NCBI GenBank assembly: GCA_003223555.1
Contig: QHVM01000050.1
Location: 1 to 43,796, forward strand
From: Acidobacteriota bacterium
GTDB taxonomy: Bacteria; Acidobacteriota; Vicinamibacteria; Fen-336
Direction of reading: 5' to 3'
Length of the DNA stretch: 43,796 nt
Part shown: piece by piece, positions 10,222 through 18,246 of the stretch
Layout: each line of letters begins with the position of its first letter
Position numbering within the stretch: the first letter of the stretch is position 1
Made by a program: the position numbers and the translations under genes
The notes under the pieces: generated by a model
What the model saw: only the letters and a program-made list of their open reading frames with translations
What the model was told of the DNA's origin: nothing
Database searches by the model: none

Positions 10222-11291
10222 CGCAGCTCCCGGTAGACGGCCAGGGTCGTCTCCACCATCCGGTCGGCCGTGAAGCGCTCCTCGAAGCGACGGCGGCCGG
10301 CCGCGCCCCACGCCGCTCGGCGCTCGGGACTCTCGAGCGCCTCTACGAGGGCGGTGGCGAGCGCGTCCGGGTCGCGCGGGGGGACCAGGCGGCCGGTGAT
10401 GCCGTCCGACACGGCTTCGGGGATGCCCCCGGCGGCGGTAGCCACGATCGGAACCGCGAACGACATCGCGTCGAGGAGGGAGGTGCCGAGGCCCTCCATG
10501 TGCGAGGAGAGGCAGAAGACGGTGAAGGCGGGAACGAGGCGATCCAGGTCGTTCCGGAACCCGGCGAAGACGCAGCGCCCCTCCAGGCCCAGCGCGCGGG
10601 CCTGGGCGGCCAGCGACGGCTCGAGCTCGCCCTCGCCCACGATTACGAAGCGCGTCTCCGGACGGCGCGCCAGGACCCGGGCCGCCGCTGCCAGCAGGGT
10701 CGCGTGGTCCTTGTGGCCGGTGAGAGCGGCCACGTTGCCCACCACCGGCGCCTCACCCGAGATCCCCAGCTCGCGCAGGGCGTCCCGCCCGCCCGGCCGC
10801 GGCGGACGGTCGGGCACGCCCTCGTAGACGACGCGCAGGCGGTCCGGCGGAACGCCGTCGCGCCGGAGCACCCCGGCGATCGCCTCGCTGACCGCGACCA
10901 CGCGCCCGCAGGCGGCGTACTTCCAGCGCGAGAGCGCGCCCCGCAGCGCGAAGTCGACCCGGCGGGTGGCCACCGCGGGAGGCCGTCCCGCGAGACGGCA
11001 GGCGAGCAGGCCGGCCGCCACCGCATGGGGGTCGTGGAGCTGGACGACCTCCGGCCGGATCTCCCGCAGCGCCGCGCGCAAGGCCACCACCGCCCCCGGG
11101 GCCAGGTCGCCGCCGAAGGGCGTCTCGCGCACGTCGAGCCCGGCCGCCCGCGCCCGCCCGGCCAGCGCGCCGCGGGACTGGCAGACCAGCGTGACGTCGT
11201 GGCCCCGCGCGGCCATGCCTCGCGCGGTGAGGAGCACCTGGTTCTGGCCGCCTCGCCAGCCCCGGGCGGAATCGACGTGGAGCACCCTCAC
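10218..11291 (-). CDS. Glycosyltransferase family 4 (GT-B fold)
   Basis: Transfers a sugar from a nucleotide-sugar donor. The 357-aa protein begins MRVLHVDSARGWRGGQNQVL, the glycine-rich acceptor loop of GT4 enzymes. The C-terminal donor domain has VVGNVAALTGHKDHATLL, FVIVGEGELEPSL, VFAGFRNDLDRL and the E-x7-acidic region SHMEGLGTSLLDAMSFAVPI. The start is GTG 11291, which overlaps the GT2 stop (GTGA); its own stop overlaps the kinase-like gene. It resembles LPS-core or glycolipid mannosyl/heptosyl transferases, but donor and acceptor cannot be assigned from sequence alone. Confidence 0.9.
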   Translation of the reverse strand: MRVLHVDSARGWRGGQNQVLLTARGMAARGHDVTLVCQSRGALAGRARAAGLDVRETPFGGDLAPGAVVALRAALREIRPEVVQLHDPHAVAAGLLACRLAGRPPAVATRRVDFALRGALSRWKYAACGRVVAVSEAIAGVLRRDGVPPDRLRVVYEGVPDRPPRPGGRDALRELGISGEAPVVGNVAALTGHKDHATLLAAAARVLARRPETRFVIVGEGELEPSLAAQARALGLEGRCVFAGFRNDLDRLVPAFTVFCLSSHMEGLGTSLLDAMSFAVPIVATAAGGIPEAVSDGITGRLVPPRDPDALATALVEALESPERRAAWGAAGRRRFEERFTADRMVETTLAVYRELR

Positions 11292-12052
11292 CGGCCGGGG
11301 ACGACCCCCTGCTGCAGCTCGAGGAGCTTGGCCAGCTTCACGTACGTGTAGGTGGCGTTGAGGGTGGAGACGGTCAGGCCCGCCGAGCCCAGCAGCGCCC
11401 CGCGCCGCAGCACGTAGTTGCGGAAGAAGGCCCACGCGCAGGCGGCCACCGCCTCCAGCGGTCCGGTGCGCCGGCCCTCGGCGAAGGCCTGCCGGGCCCA
11501 CAGGGTCGTGTAGCTGTCGATGGTCCGCAGGTGGTCGGCGATGTCCTCGTAGGTGAGGTGCTCGAGCTCGTGGCGCAGCCGTCCCACGCTGCCGCTCACC
11601 TTCACCGACTCGTGGATGAGCGCGCCCTCCCAGCGGCCGCGGCGGCGGTCCCACAGCCGGAGCTGCGGGTCCGGGTACCAGTCGGTGCCGCGGATCCACC
11701 GCCCGAGGTAGCGCGCCACCCGGGGGATGCGGTAGCCGGCGTGGGTGAAGCCGGCCGCGCGCCGGCCCTGGATCTCCTGGCGCAGCCCGGGGCTGACGCG
11801 CTCGTCGGCGTCGACCGCGAGCAGCCAGTCGTGGCGGGCCGACTGGGCGGCGAAGTTGCGCTGGGCCACGAAGCCCGGCCAGGGCTCGTGCACGATCACC
11901 CGCGCCCCCGCCGCCTCGGCGATACGGCGCGTGCCGTCCCGGGAGCCGCAGTCGACGACCACGATCTCCTCGCAGAAGCGCACGCTGTCGAGCGCCGCCG
12001 GCAGGTGGCGCGCTTCGTCCTGAGTGATGAGCACGGCCGAGATCGGGACCAT
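11288..12052 (-). CDS. Glycosyltransferase family 2, WaaE/KdtX-like
   Basis: A 254-aa GT-A enzyme. Motifs: ISAVLITQDEARHLPAALDS at the N-terminus, VVVDCGSRDGTRRIA, the metal motif DADERVS, then DPQLRLWDRRRGRWEGALIH, typical of the WaaE-type LPS-core glucosyltransferase family. The C-terminus is helical (EAVAACAWAFFRNYVLRRG) and may associate with the membrane. It is the first gene of the GT2-GT4-lipid kinase operon. A -10-like TATACT lies at 12059-12064 on this strand only 6 nt before the ATG at 12052, so the transcript may be leaderless. The 52-bp gap is shared with divergent pyrE. Confidence 0.9.
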   Translation of the reverse strand: MVPISAVLITQDEARHLPAALDSVRFCEEIVVVDCGSRDGTRRIAEAAGARVIVHEPWPGFVAQRNFAAQSARHDWLLAVDADERVSPGLRQEIQGRRAAGFTHAGYRIPRVARYLGRWIRGTDWYPDPQLRLWDRRRGRWEGALIHESVKVSGSVGRLRHELEHLTYEDIADHLRTIDSYTTLWARQAFAEGRRTGPLEAVAACAWAFFRNYVLRRGALLGSAGLTVSTLNATYTYVKLAKLLELQQGVVPGR

Positions 12053-12104
12053 CGCGCGAGTATAGCGTTACCCCGCGCCGCGCCTCCGGCGTTACAGTCC
12101 ACCC

Positions 12105-12680
12105 ATGGCTGATTGGCTCGCCCTCTTCCAGGAGCGCGGGGCGGTGCTCGACGGCCATTTCCTTCTCTCCTCGGGCCTCCACTCTCCCCGTTACGTGCAG
12201 TGCGCGCGCGTGCTCATGGACCCCGAGCTGGCCACCCGGCTGGGCGCCGAGCTGGCGCGGGCGCTCGAGGGCGTCCTCGGCGGGACGCGGCCCACGGCCG
12301 TCGTGGCGCCCGCCCTCGGCGGGGTGATCGTCTCCCACGAGGTGGCCCGCGCCCTGGGGTGCCGGGCCCTCTTCACCGAGCGCGAGAACGGGATGACGAC
12401 GCTGCGGCGCGGCTTCACCCTCGAGCCCGCGGAGACGGTGGTCGTGGTGGAGGACGCCCTCACGACCGGCAAGTCCACCCGGGAGGTGATCGACGCCGTC
12501 GTCTCCCGCCAGGGCCGCGTGGCCGCCGTGGGCAGTCTCGTCGACCGCACCGCGGGCGACGTCGATTTCGGCGTGCCCCGGCGCAGCCTCCTCCGGCTCG
12601 AGGTGCCGGCCTGGGACGCGGCCGACTGCCCTCTGTGCGCCGCGGGCTCGCGGCCGGAGAAGCCCGGCTCGCGCCGCTGA
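12105..12680 (+). CDS. pyrE: Orotate phosphoribosyltransferase
   Basis: Forms orotidine 5'-phosphate from orotate and PRPP in pyrimidine synthesis. The 191-aa protein begins MADWLALFQERGAVLDGHFL and has the OPRT block LSSGLHSPRYVQCARVL, ALGGVIVSHEVARAL, a catalytic loop region ERENGMTTLRRGF, and the PRPP-binding motif VVVVEDALTTGKSTREVI at about residues 112-129. The C-terminus DCPLCAAG has two cysteines, seen in longer OPRTs of this group. There is no Shine-Dalgarno; TACAGT at 12093-12098 would make the message nearly leaderless. The stop overlaps truA (TGATG). Confidence 0.95.
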   Translation: MADWLALFQERGAVLDGHFLLSSGLHSPRYVQCARVLMDPELATRLGAELARALEGVLGGTRPTAVVAPALGGVIVSHEVARALGCRALFTERENGMTTLRRGFTLEPAETVVVVEDALTTGKSTREVIDAVVSRQGRVAAVGSLVDRTAGDVDFGVPRRSLLRLEVPAWDAADCPLCAAGSRPEKPGSRR

Positions 12681-13447
12681 TGGGGCGGTGGCGGATCACG
12701 CTCGCCTACGACGGCACGGACTTCGCGGGATGGCAGGTCCAGCGCGGCGCGCGGCCGCCATCTCCGCGCACGGTGCAGGGGACGCTGGAGGCGGCCCTCG
12801 GCCGCCTGGCCGACGGCGCACGAGTGAGCGTCGTCGCGGCCGGCCGCACCGACACCGGCGTCCATGCCCTCGGCCAGGTCGCTTCGTTCACGCTGGCGAG
12901 GGAGATGACGGCCCACGATCTGCAGCGTGCCCTCAACGCGCTGCTGCCGGCGGACGTGCGCGTGCTCGAGGTGGGGCCGGCTCCCCCCGACTTCCACGCG
13001 CGCACGAGCGCGCAGTCGAAGCTCTACCGCTACGAGCTGGACAGCGGTCCGGTGCAGCTGCCCACCCGGCGGCGCCTGGCCGGCCACGTGCCGTGGGTCC
13101 TCGACCAGCCGGCGGTGCGCGCGGCGGCCGAGCTCTACCGCGGACGGCACGACTTCGCGTCCCTGGCCTCGGCGGGCGGCTCGGCCAGGACCACCGTCCG
13201 TACGGTCCTGCGCTCCGAAGCGCTCTTCGCGAACGGCACGCTCATCTACGAGGTGGAAGCGGATGGGTTCCTGCGCCGCATGGTCCGCAGCCTCGTCGGC
13301 GGTCTCATCGCGGTCGGCCGGGGCACACTCGCCATCGACGACCTGCGGCGGGCCCTGCTGGCCCGCGACCGGCGCGCGTGGCCCCCGCCGGCCGACGCGC
13401 GCGGCCTCACCCTGGTCCGCGTCGCCTACCCGTCGTCCCCGATGTAG
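12680..13447 (+). CDS. truA: tRNA pseudouridine synthase A
   Basis: Converts uridines 38-40 in the tRNA anticodon stem to pseudouridine. The 255-aa protein begins WRITLAYDGTDFAGWQVQ and carries the catalytic motif AAGRTDTGVHALGQVASF, with nucleophile Asp about residue 58. It continues with FHARTSAQSKLYRYEL, RHDFASLASAGGSA and the C-terminal block FLRRMVRSLVGGLIAVGRG. The ATG at 12680 overlaps the pyrE stop, so the two are coupled. uppS begins 24 bp after it. Confidence 0.96.
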   Translation: MGRWRITLAYDGTDFAGWQVQRGARPPSPRTVQGTLEAALGRLADGARVSVVAAGRTDTGVHALGQVASFTLAREMTAHDLQRALNALLPADVRVLEVGPAPPDFHARTSAQSKLYRYELDSGPVQLPTRRRLAGHVPWVLDQPAVRAAAELYRGRHDFASLASAGGSARTTVRTVLRSEALFANGTLIYEVEADGFLRRMVRSLVGGLIAVGRGTLAIDDLRRALLARDRRAWPPPADARGLTLVRVAYPSSPM

Positions 13448-13471
13448 AATAGGTCTTTCCCTCCCCGCGGC

Positions 13472-14254
13472 ATGTCACGACAAGACCTGCTGGAAGTCGT
13501 CGCCTCCGGATCGGAGGAGCAGGCGCTCCTGCGCGCCATCGACTTCGCGCGCCTGCCCCGCCACGTGGCGGTGATCATGGACGGCAACGGCCGGTGGGCG
13601 AAGCTGCGCCACAAGCCGCGCGTGGAAGGGCACCGGGCCGGGATCGACTCGGTCCGGGACGTCGTGGAGACCTCCGCCCGCCTGGGCCTGCAGGTCCTCA
13701 CCCTCTACGCCTTCTCGGTCGAGAACTGGAAGCGGCCCCAGACCGAGGTGACGACGCTCATGGGCCTGTTGAAGCGCTACCTCCGCCTGGAGCTGGACAC
13801 TCTGCTCCGCAACAACATCCGCTTCCGGGTCATCGGCCGGATGAGCGAGCTGCCGCCGGACGTGCAGGAAGAGCTGCGCCGCGGCACCGAGAGGACGGCG
13901 GACCGCACGGGCCTCCTCTTCAACATCGCCCTGAACTACGGCGGCCGCACCGAGATCACCGACGCCGTCCGCCGCCTGGCCACCGACGTCGCCGCCGGCC
14001 GCCGCGACCCGGCCCGGATCGACGAGGACACGCTCTCGTCCTACCTCTACACGGCCGGCCTGCCCGATCCGGATCTGTTGATCAGAACCAGCGGCGAGAT
14101 GCGCGTGAGCAACTTCCTGCTCTGGCAGATCGCCTACGCCGAGATCTGGGTGACCGACGTGCTGTGGCCCGACTTCCGCCGCCGGCACCTGCTGCAGGCC
14201 ATCGCCGACTTCCAGAAGCGCGAGCGGAGGTACGGCGGCATCATGCCCACTTGA
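13472..14254 (+). CDS. uppS: Undecaprenyl diphosphate synthase
   Basis: Cis-prenyltransferase making C55 undecaprenyl diphosphate, the lipid carrier for peptidoglycan and O-antigen. The 260-aa protein has a roughly 29-residue extension before the core. Core motifs are HVAVIMDGNGRWAK (catalytic Asp about 37), EGHRAGIDSVRDVV, LTLYAFSVENWKRP, NIALNYGGRTEITDA, PDPDLLIRTSGEMRVSNFLL and YAEIWVTDVLWPDF. No clear ribosome site precedes the ATG; TAGAAT at 13445-13450 is a possible -10. The stop overlaps the cdsA TTG start. With cdsA, dxr and rseP it forms the widespread uppS-cdsA-dxr-rseP order. Confidence 0.97.
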   Translation: MSRQDLLEVVASGSEEQALLRAIDFARLPRHVAVIMDGNGRWAKLRHKPRVEGHRAGIDSVRDVVETSARLGLQVLTLYAFSVENWKRPQTEVTTLMGLLKRYLRLELDTLLRNNIRFRVIGRMSELPPDVQEELRRGTERTADRTGLLFNIALNYGGRTEITDAVRRLATDVAAGRRDPARIDEDTLSSYLYTAGLPDPDLLIRTSGEMRVSNFLLWQIAYAEIWVTDVLWPDFRRRHLLQAIADFQKRERRYGGIMPT

Positions 14255-15078
14255 GCCCCCCCGCGGGCTTCGGGGCGAACCTGGCCCGGCGGGTGGCCAC
14301 TGCCGCCGTGGCCCTGCCCCTGCTCCTGGCCGCCTTCTTCCTCGGTCCGCCACTGCTCGGGGCCGGCATCGCGGCCGCGGCGGTGATCATCGGCCTCTGG
14401 GAGTTCTTCGCCCTCATGCGGGCGCGCGGGCTGGTGCCCTTCCGCGCCACCGGCGTCGTGCTCCTGGCCGCGGTCTTCGTCGAGGTCGGACGGCCGGTGG
14501 CCCCGGCCTCGCTGTGGCCGGCGGTCGCGCTGTTGACCCTCGTCTCACTGCTGGCCCGCGGCGCGGACTTCGCCGCCACCGTCCCTTCCGCCGCCCTCAC
14601 GCTGCTCGGCGCGGCGTACCTGGGGGCGATGGGGGGCGCGATCGCCGCCCTGCGCCTGCTCGATCCCGAGCCGGCGGGGGCGTGGCGGCTGGTGCTGCTG
14701 CTCGCCATCGTGATGGCTTCCGATACCGCCGCGTTCTTCGTGGGCACCGCCGCCGGCCGGCGCCGGCTCGCCCCCGACATCTCGCCCGGGAAGACGGTCG
14801 AAGGCGCGGCGGGCGGCCTGGCCGGCGGGGTGGCGGGGGCGGCCGTGGTGAGGGTCCTGGGGCTGCCCTCGCTTCCCCTCGCCCATGCCCTGCTGCTGGG
14901 GCTGGCCGTGGCCGCGCTCGGCATCGCCGGCGACCTGTTGGAGAGCCTGCTGAAACGGTGGGCGGGGGTGAAGGACTCCGGCGTGCTTTTTCCCGGCCAC
15001 GGGGGCATGCTGGACCGGCTCGACAGCTTGCTCTTCGGCGCTCCCGTCCTGTACTATTACTTCAGTCTGTTGCGCTGA
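14251..15078 (+). CDS. cdsA: Phosphatidate cytidylyltransferase (CDP-diglyceride synthase)
   Basis: Makes CDP-diacylglycerol from CTP and phosphatidate, the branch point of phospholipid synthesis. The 275-aa membrane protein has about seven or eight hydrophobic helices, starting with VATAAVALPLLLAAFFLG. Family blocks are ASDTAAFFVGTAAGRRRLAP, SPGKTVEGAAGG and the C-terminal signature LLKRWAGVKDSG...FPGHGGMLDRLDS. No ATG fits; the TTG at 14251 overlaps the uppS stop (TTGA), giving translational coupling. The last base of its stop is the first base of a 9-bp stem-loop. Confidence 0.95.
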   Translation: MSPPAGFGANLARRVATAAVALPLLLAAFFLGPPLLGAGIAAAAVIIGLWEFFALMRARGLVPFRATGVVLLAAVFVEVGRPVAPASLWPAVALLTLVSLLARGADFAATVPSAALTLLGAAYLGAMGGAIAALRLLDPEPAGAWRLVLLLAIVMASDTAAFFVGTAAGRRRLAPDISPGKTVEGAAGGLAGGVAGAAVVRVLGLPSLPLAHALLLGLAVAALGIAGDLLESLLKRWAGVKDSGVLFPGHGGMLDRLDSLLFGAPVLYYYFSLLR

Positions 15079-15101
15079 ACGGCCCCCTCTCCGGGGCCGT
15101 T
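15078..15101 (+). terminator. 9-bp stem-loop after cdsA, possible terminator or attenuator
   Basis: AACGGCCCC (15078-15086) pairs perfectly with GGGGCCGTT (15093-15101) around a 6-nt loop. It starts in the cdsA stop codon. Only a short T run (TTT, 15100-15102) follows, so termination is probably partial, letting some transcripts enter dxr at 15174. Confidence 0.55.
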
Positions 15102-15173
15102 TCCGCTTGAGGGCTTGTTTTGTGACGGCAATGCGGTTGGAGCGCCCGCAGGCGGGACCTCCTTCTTGAATCG

Positions 15174-16343
15174 ATGAAAGGCCTCGCCATCCTCGGCTCC
15201 ACCGGGTCCGTGGGCACCAACGTGCTGCGGATCGTCGACGCGTTCCCCGAGCGGTTCGCGGTCGTGGGCCTCTCGGCCGGCGACAACGTCGAGAAGCTGG
15301 CCGAGCAGGTGGCCCGCTACCGGCCCCGGGTGGTGTCGGTGAAGAGCGCCGCGGCCCGGGAAGCGCTCGGCCGCCATCTCGACCTCCGCGCGCTGCGTGT
15401 GCTGGTCGGGGAGGAAGGCGCGGTGGAGGTGGCCACCCATCCCGACGCCCGCCTGGTGGTGGCCTCGGCGGTGGGCGCGGTGGGCCTCGTGCCCACCTAT
15501 CGGGCCCTGCAAGCGGGCAAGGACGTCGCCCTCGCCAACAAGGAGACGCTGGTCATGGCCGGGGAGCTGATGGTGGCCCAGGCCCGCGCCCGGGGGGGGA
15601 CGCTCCTGCCCATCGACAGCGAGCACTGCGCCCTGCACCAGTGCCTGGGCGGCCGCGCCGCCCGCGACGTGCGGCGGCTGGTCCTCACCGCCTCCGGCGG
15701 CCCCTTCCGCACGCGGGCGCGGGAGACCTTCGACCGCATCACGCCCGCCGAGGCCCTCGCCCATCCCACCTGGTCCATGGGCCGCAAGATCACGATCGAT
15801 TCGGCCACCCTGATGAACAAGGGACTGGAGGTGATCGAGGCCCGCTGGCTCTTCGGGGTGGGCGCGGACCGGGTGGAGGTCCTCATCCATCCGCAATCGG
15901 TCGTCCACTCGATGGTGGAGTTCGTGGACGGGACGGTGCTCGCGCAGATCGGCGTCACCGACATGCGCCTGCCCATCCAGTACGCCCTCAGCTACCCGGA
16001 GCGCTGGGAGGCGGCCATCCCGGGGATCGACTTCACGCGCGCCCTGCGGCTCGAGTTCGATTCCCCCGACCACGACCGCTTCCCCTGCCTGGGCCTGGCC
16101 TACCGGGCGCTGGAGGGAGGAGGGACGCTGCCCGCCGTGCTCAACGCCGCCAACGAGGAAGCCGTCGCCGCCTTCCTCGACGGCCGCATCGGCTTCTGCG
16201 CGATCCCCGACGCCATCCGCGAGGTGATGGACGACCACCCGGCCCGTCCGGTGGCCGCCCTCGACGACGTGCTGGCCGCCGACGGCTGGGCGCGGCAGCG
16301 GGCGCGGGCGGCGCTCAAGCGGCGGGCCATGGAGACGGTCTGA
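15174..16343 (+). CDS. dxr: 1-deoxy-D-xylulose 5-phosphate reductoisomerase
   Basis: NADPH-dependent conversion of DXP to MEP, the committed step of the non-mevalonate isoprenoid pathway that feeds uppS. The 389-aa protein starts MKGLAILGSTGSVGTNVLRI with the NADPH loop GSTGSVG at residues 8-14. LANKETLVMAG follows, then the metal/substrate motif PIDSEHCALHQCL, ASGGPFRT, HPTWSMGRKITIDSATLMNK, GLEVIEARWLFGV and PQSVVHSMVEF. All expected active-site residues (Asp/Glu metal ligands, the Lys and Glu of MNKGLEVIEA) are present. rseP starts directly after the stop. Confidence 0.97.
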   Translation: MKGLAILGSTGSVGTNVLRIVDAFPERFAVVGLSAGDNVEKLAEQVARYRPRVVSVKSAAAREALGRHLDLRALRVLVGEEGAVEVATHPDARLVVASAVGAVGLVPTYRALQAGKDVALANKETLVMAGELMVAQARARGGTLLPIDSEHCALHQCLGGRAARDVRRLVLTASGGPFRTRARETFDRITPAEALAHPTWSMGRKITIDSATLMNKGLEVIEARWLFGVGADRVEVLIHPQSVVHSMVEFVDGTVLAQIGVTDMRLPIQYALSYPERWEAAIPGIDFTRALRLEFDSPDHDRFPCLGLAYRALEGGGTLPAVLNAANEEAVAAFLDGRIGFCAIPDAIREVMDDHPARPVAALDDVLAADGWARQRARAALKRRAMETV

Positions 16344-17657
16344 ATGGGATCCCTGACCACCCCCCTCGCGTTCGTGTTCGTGCTCGGCGTCATCATCTTC
16401 TTCCACGAGTTCGGCCACTTCATTACCGCCAAGGCGTTCGGGATGCGCGTCTTCATCTTCTCCTTCGGCTTCGGCCCCCGTCTGGCCGGCTTCCGGTGGG
16501 GCGACACCGACTGTCGCGTGTCCGCGATCCCCCTGGGTGGCTACGTGAAGCTCGAAGGCGAGCCCGAGGACCACCTCAGCCCGGACACGGCCGCCCTCGG
16601 CGATGGCCGGGACTTCACGGGCCGCCCGCGGTGGCAGCGCTTCGTCGTCTACCTGGCCGGGCCGGTGATGAACGCCGTCCTGGCCGTGGCGGGATTCACC
16701 GCCCTCTACATGGTGGGCTACGGCGTCGACGCCGTGCTCAGCGACCCCCCGGTCATCGGCGCCCTCGAGCCCGGCTCGCCGGCGGAGGCGGCCGGCCTGT
16801 TGCCGGGCGACGAGATCGTCGCCATCGACGGCGCGCCCAAGACGAACTGGGAGGAGGCGCTCGTCGCGATCGTGGTCCGCCCGGACCGCAGCCTGCGGAT
16901 CCGGGTCCGCCGCGGCAGCGCGGAGAAGGAGTTCGCCGTCCAGTCCACGTCGTCCTCGACGCAGAAGCTGGGGCAGATCGGCGTCTCGCCCCTCGTCCGC
17001 ATCGGCCAGGTGCTGCCGGGGAGCCCGGCCGAGCGGGCCGGCCTGAAGCCCGACGACGGCATCCTGCGCGTGGCCGACAAGCCCGTCCAGTCCTTCCTCG
17101 ACATCCCGGAGATCATCCGCTCGGCGCCCAAGGGCCCCCTCGGGTTGAGCGTCCTGCGGCAGGGCTCGGCGTTCGACGTCACCGTGACCCCCGAGAACGG
17201 GCGCATCGGCATCGCGAACAAGACGATCGTGAAGAAGCTGGCCTTCGCTCCCGCCGTGCGCGAAGCCGTGTCGGCGACGTGGAACCTGGTGCGCCAGACC
17301 TTCCAGATCCTGAAGGGGCTGCTCACCGCGAGCATCTCGCCCAAGGCCGCCCTCACCGGTCCGCTCGGCATCGCCAAGGCGTCGGGCGACGCGGCCCGGA
17401 GCGGGGCCCGGGCCCTGCTGTTCCTGGTGGCCAGCCTCAGCATCAGCGTGGGGATCCTGAACCTCTTCCCGCTCCCGCCGCTCGACGGCGGCCACCTCGC
17501 GATCCTGGCCGGGGAAGGGCTGCGCCGCCGCGACTTCAGCGCCGCCGCCAAGAGCTGGATCCTGAACGCGGGCGCGATGGTCCTGTTCCTGCTGATCGGC
17601 CTGGTGCTCTACTCGGACCTCAGCAAGACGAGCTGGCTCGGGCGATACCTGCCCTGA
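16344..17657 (+). CDS. rseP: RIP metalloprotease RseP (site-2 protease family)
   Basis: Intramembrane zinc protease that cleaves membrane-spanning anti-sigma factors or signal-peptide remnants. The 437-aa protein has HEFGH at residues 21-25 in the first membrane helix. Two PDZ domains follow in the periplasmic part (VIGALEPGSPAEAAGLLPGD near 135 and IGQVLPGSPAERAGLKPDD near 220). The third zinc ligand is in the LDG motif NLFPLPPLDGGHLAIL (Asp about 381), and a last membrane helix is at the C-terminus. The start ATG immediately follows the dxr stop. It converges with the TPR-protein gene, with 3 bp between stops. Confidence 0.97.
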   Translation: MGSLTTPLAFVFVLGVIIFFHEFGHFITAKAFGMRVFIFSFGFGPRLAGFRWGDTDCRVSAIPLGGYVKLEGEPEDHLSPDTAALGDGRDFTGRPRWQRFVVYLAGPVMNAVLAVAGFTALYMVGYGVDAVLSDPPVIGALEPGSPAEAAGLLPGDEIVAIDGAPKTNWEEALVAIVVRPDRSLRIRVRRGSAEKEFAVQSTSSSTQKLGQIGVSPLVRIGQVLPGSPAERAGLKPDDGILRVADKPVQSFLDIPEIIRSAPKGPLGLSVLRQGSAFDVTVTPENGRIGIANKTIVKKLAFAPAVREAVSATWNLVRQTFQILKGLLTASISPKAALTGPLGIAKASGDAARSGARALLFLVASLSISVGILNLFPLPPLDGGHLAILAGEGLRRRDFSAAAKSWILNAGAMVLFLLIGLVLYSDLSKTSWLGRYLP

Positions 17658-17660
17658 CCG

Positions 17661-18161
17661 TCAGCTCTTCGCGGGGGGCCGGGCGGCCGGCGGCTTGGCC
17701 GCGGGCGGCTTCGCCGTGTGGCGCTTCGGAGCCGGCTTGCTGGCCGGCGCGGCCGCTTCCGCCGCCGGGGCTTCCGCCGCAGCGGGCCGGGCCCGGCGGG
17801 CACGCGGGGCTCCCGCCGAGGTCGACCAGACCGGCTTGAACTGCGGATCGAGCTCGTAGGCCTTGGCGAACAGCTCCGCCGCCTTCTGCTTGTCGGGATG
17901 GAAGGGCCGCTTGGGCTCCGCCATCTTGTAGTACGTGTAGCCCAGGTACCAGGTGGCGGCGGCGCTCTGCGGGTCGGCGTCGAGCGCCTTGCGGAACTCG
18001 ACCTCCGCCTGCCGGAACCGCTTCTTCTTGAAGGCGGCCAGACCGGCGTCGATGTGGGCGTCGGGCGACTCGGCGGTCGCCGCCCTGGCGGCCGGCGCGG
18101 GCGCCGGCTCCTGGGCCACCGGGCCGAGGAGGGCGGAGAGAAGGATGGCGGGGAGAACCAT
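17661..18161 (-). CDS. Secreted TPR-repeat protein with Ala/Pro/Lys-rich tail
   Basis: A 166-aa protein with a Sec-type signal peptide (MVLPAILLSALLGPVAQE). A TPR unit follows (AHIDAGLAAFKKKRFRQAEV, KALDADPQSAAATWYLGYTY) with a second helix pair AAELFAKAYELDPQFKPVW. The last 50 residues are a low-complexity, positively charged tail of AAEAP and AKPPAAKP repeats that could bind anionic polymers or nucleic acid. AAGGAGGAGG before the ATG is a strong ribosome site. It is likely periplasmic or outer-membrane associated. Specific function unknown. Confidence 0.8.
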   Translation of the reverse strand: MVLPAILLSALLGPVAQEPAPAPAARAATAESPDAHIDAGLAAFKKKRFRQAEVEFRKALDADPQSAAATWYLGYTYYKMAEPKRPFHPDKQKAAELFAKAYELDPQFKPVWSTSAGAPRARRARPAAAEAPAAEAAAPASKPAPKRHTAKPPAAKPPAARPPAKS

Positions 18162-18246
18162 GAGGGACCTCCTCCTTGCCCCGGGGACTCCCGGGACCGC
18201 TCAAGTCTAAACGATCGTCAAGGGCCCGGCGTGAGCGCGCTCACGC

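Noticed and set aside
15057-17495. 812-codon open frame on the - strand opposite dxr and rseP
   Set aside because: Long antisense frames are expected in very GC-rich genes; the translation is low-complexity (R/H/G/A/D) and the + strand genes are unambiguous.
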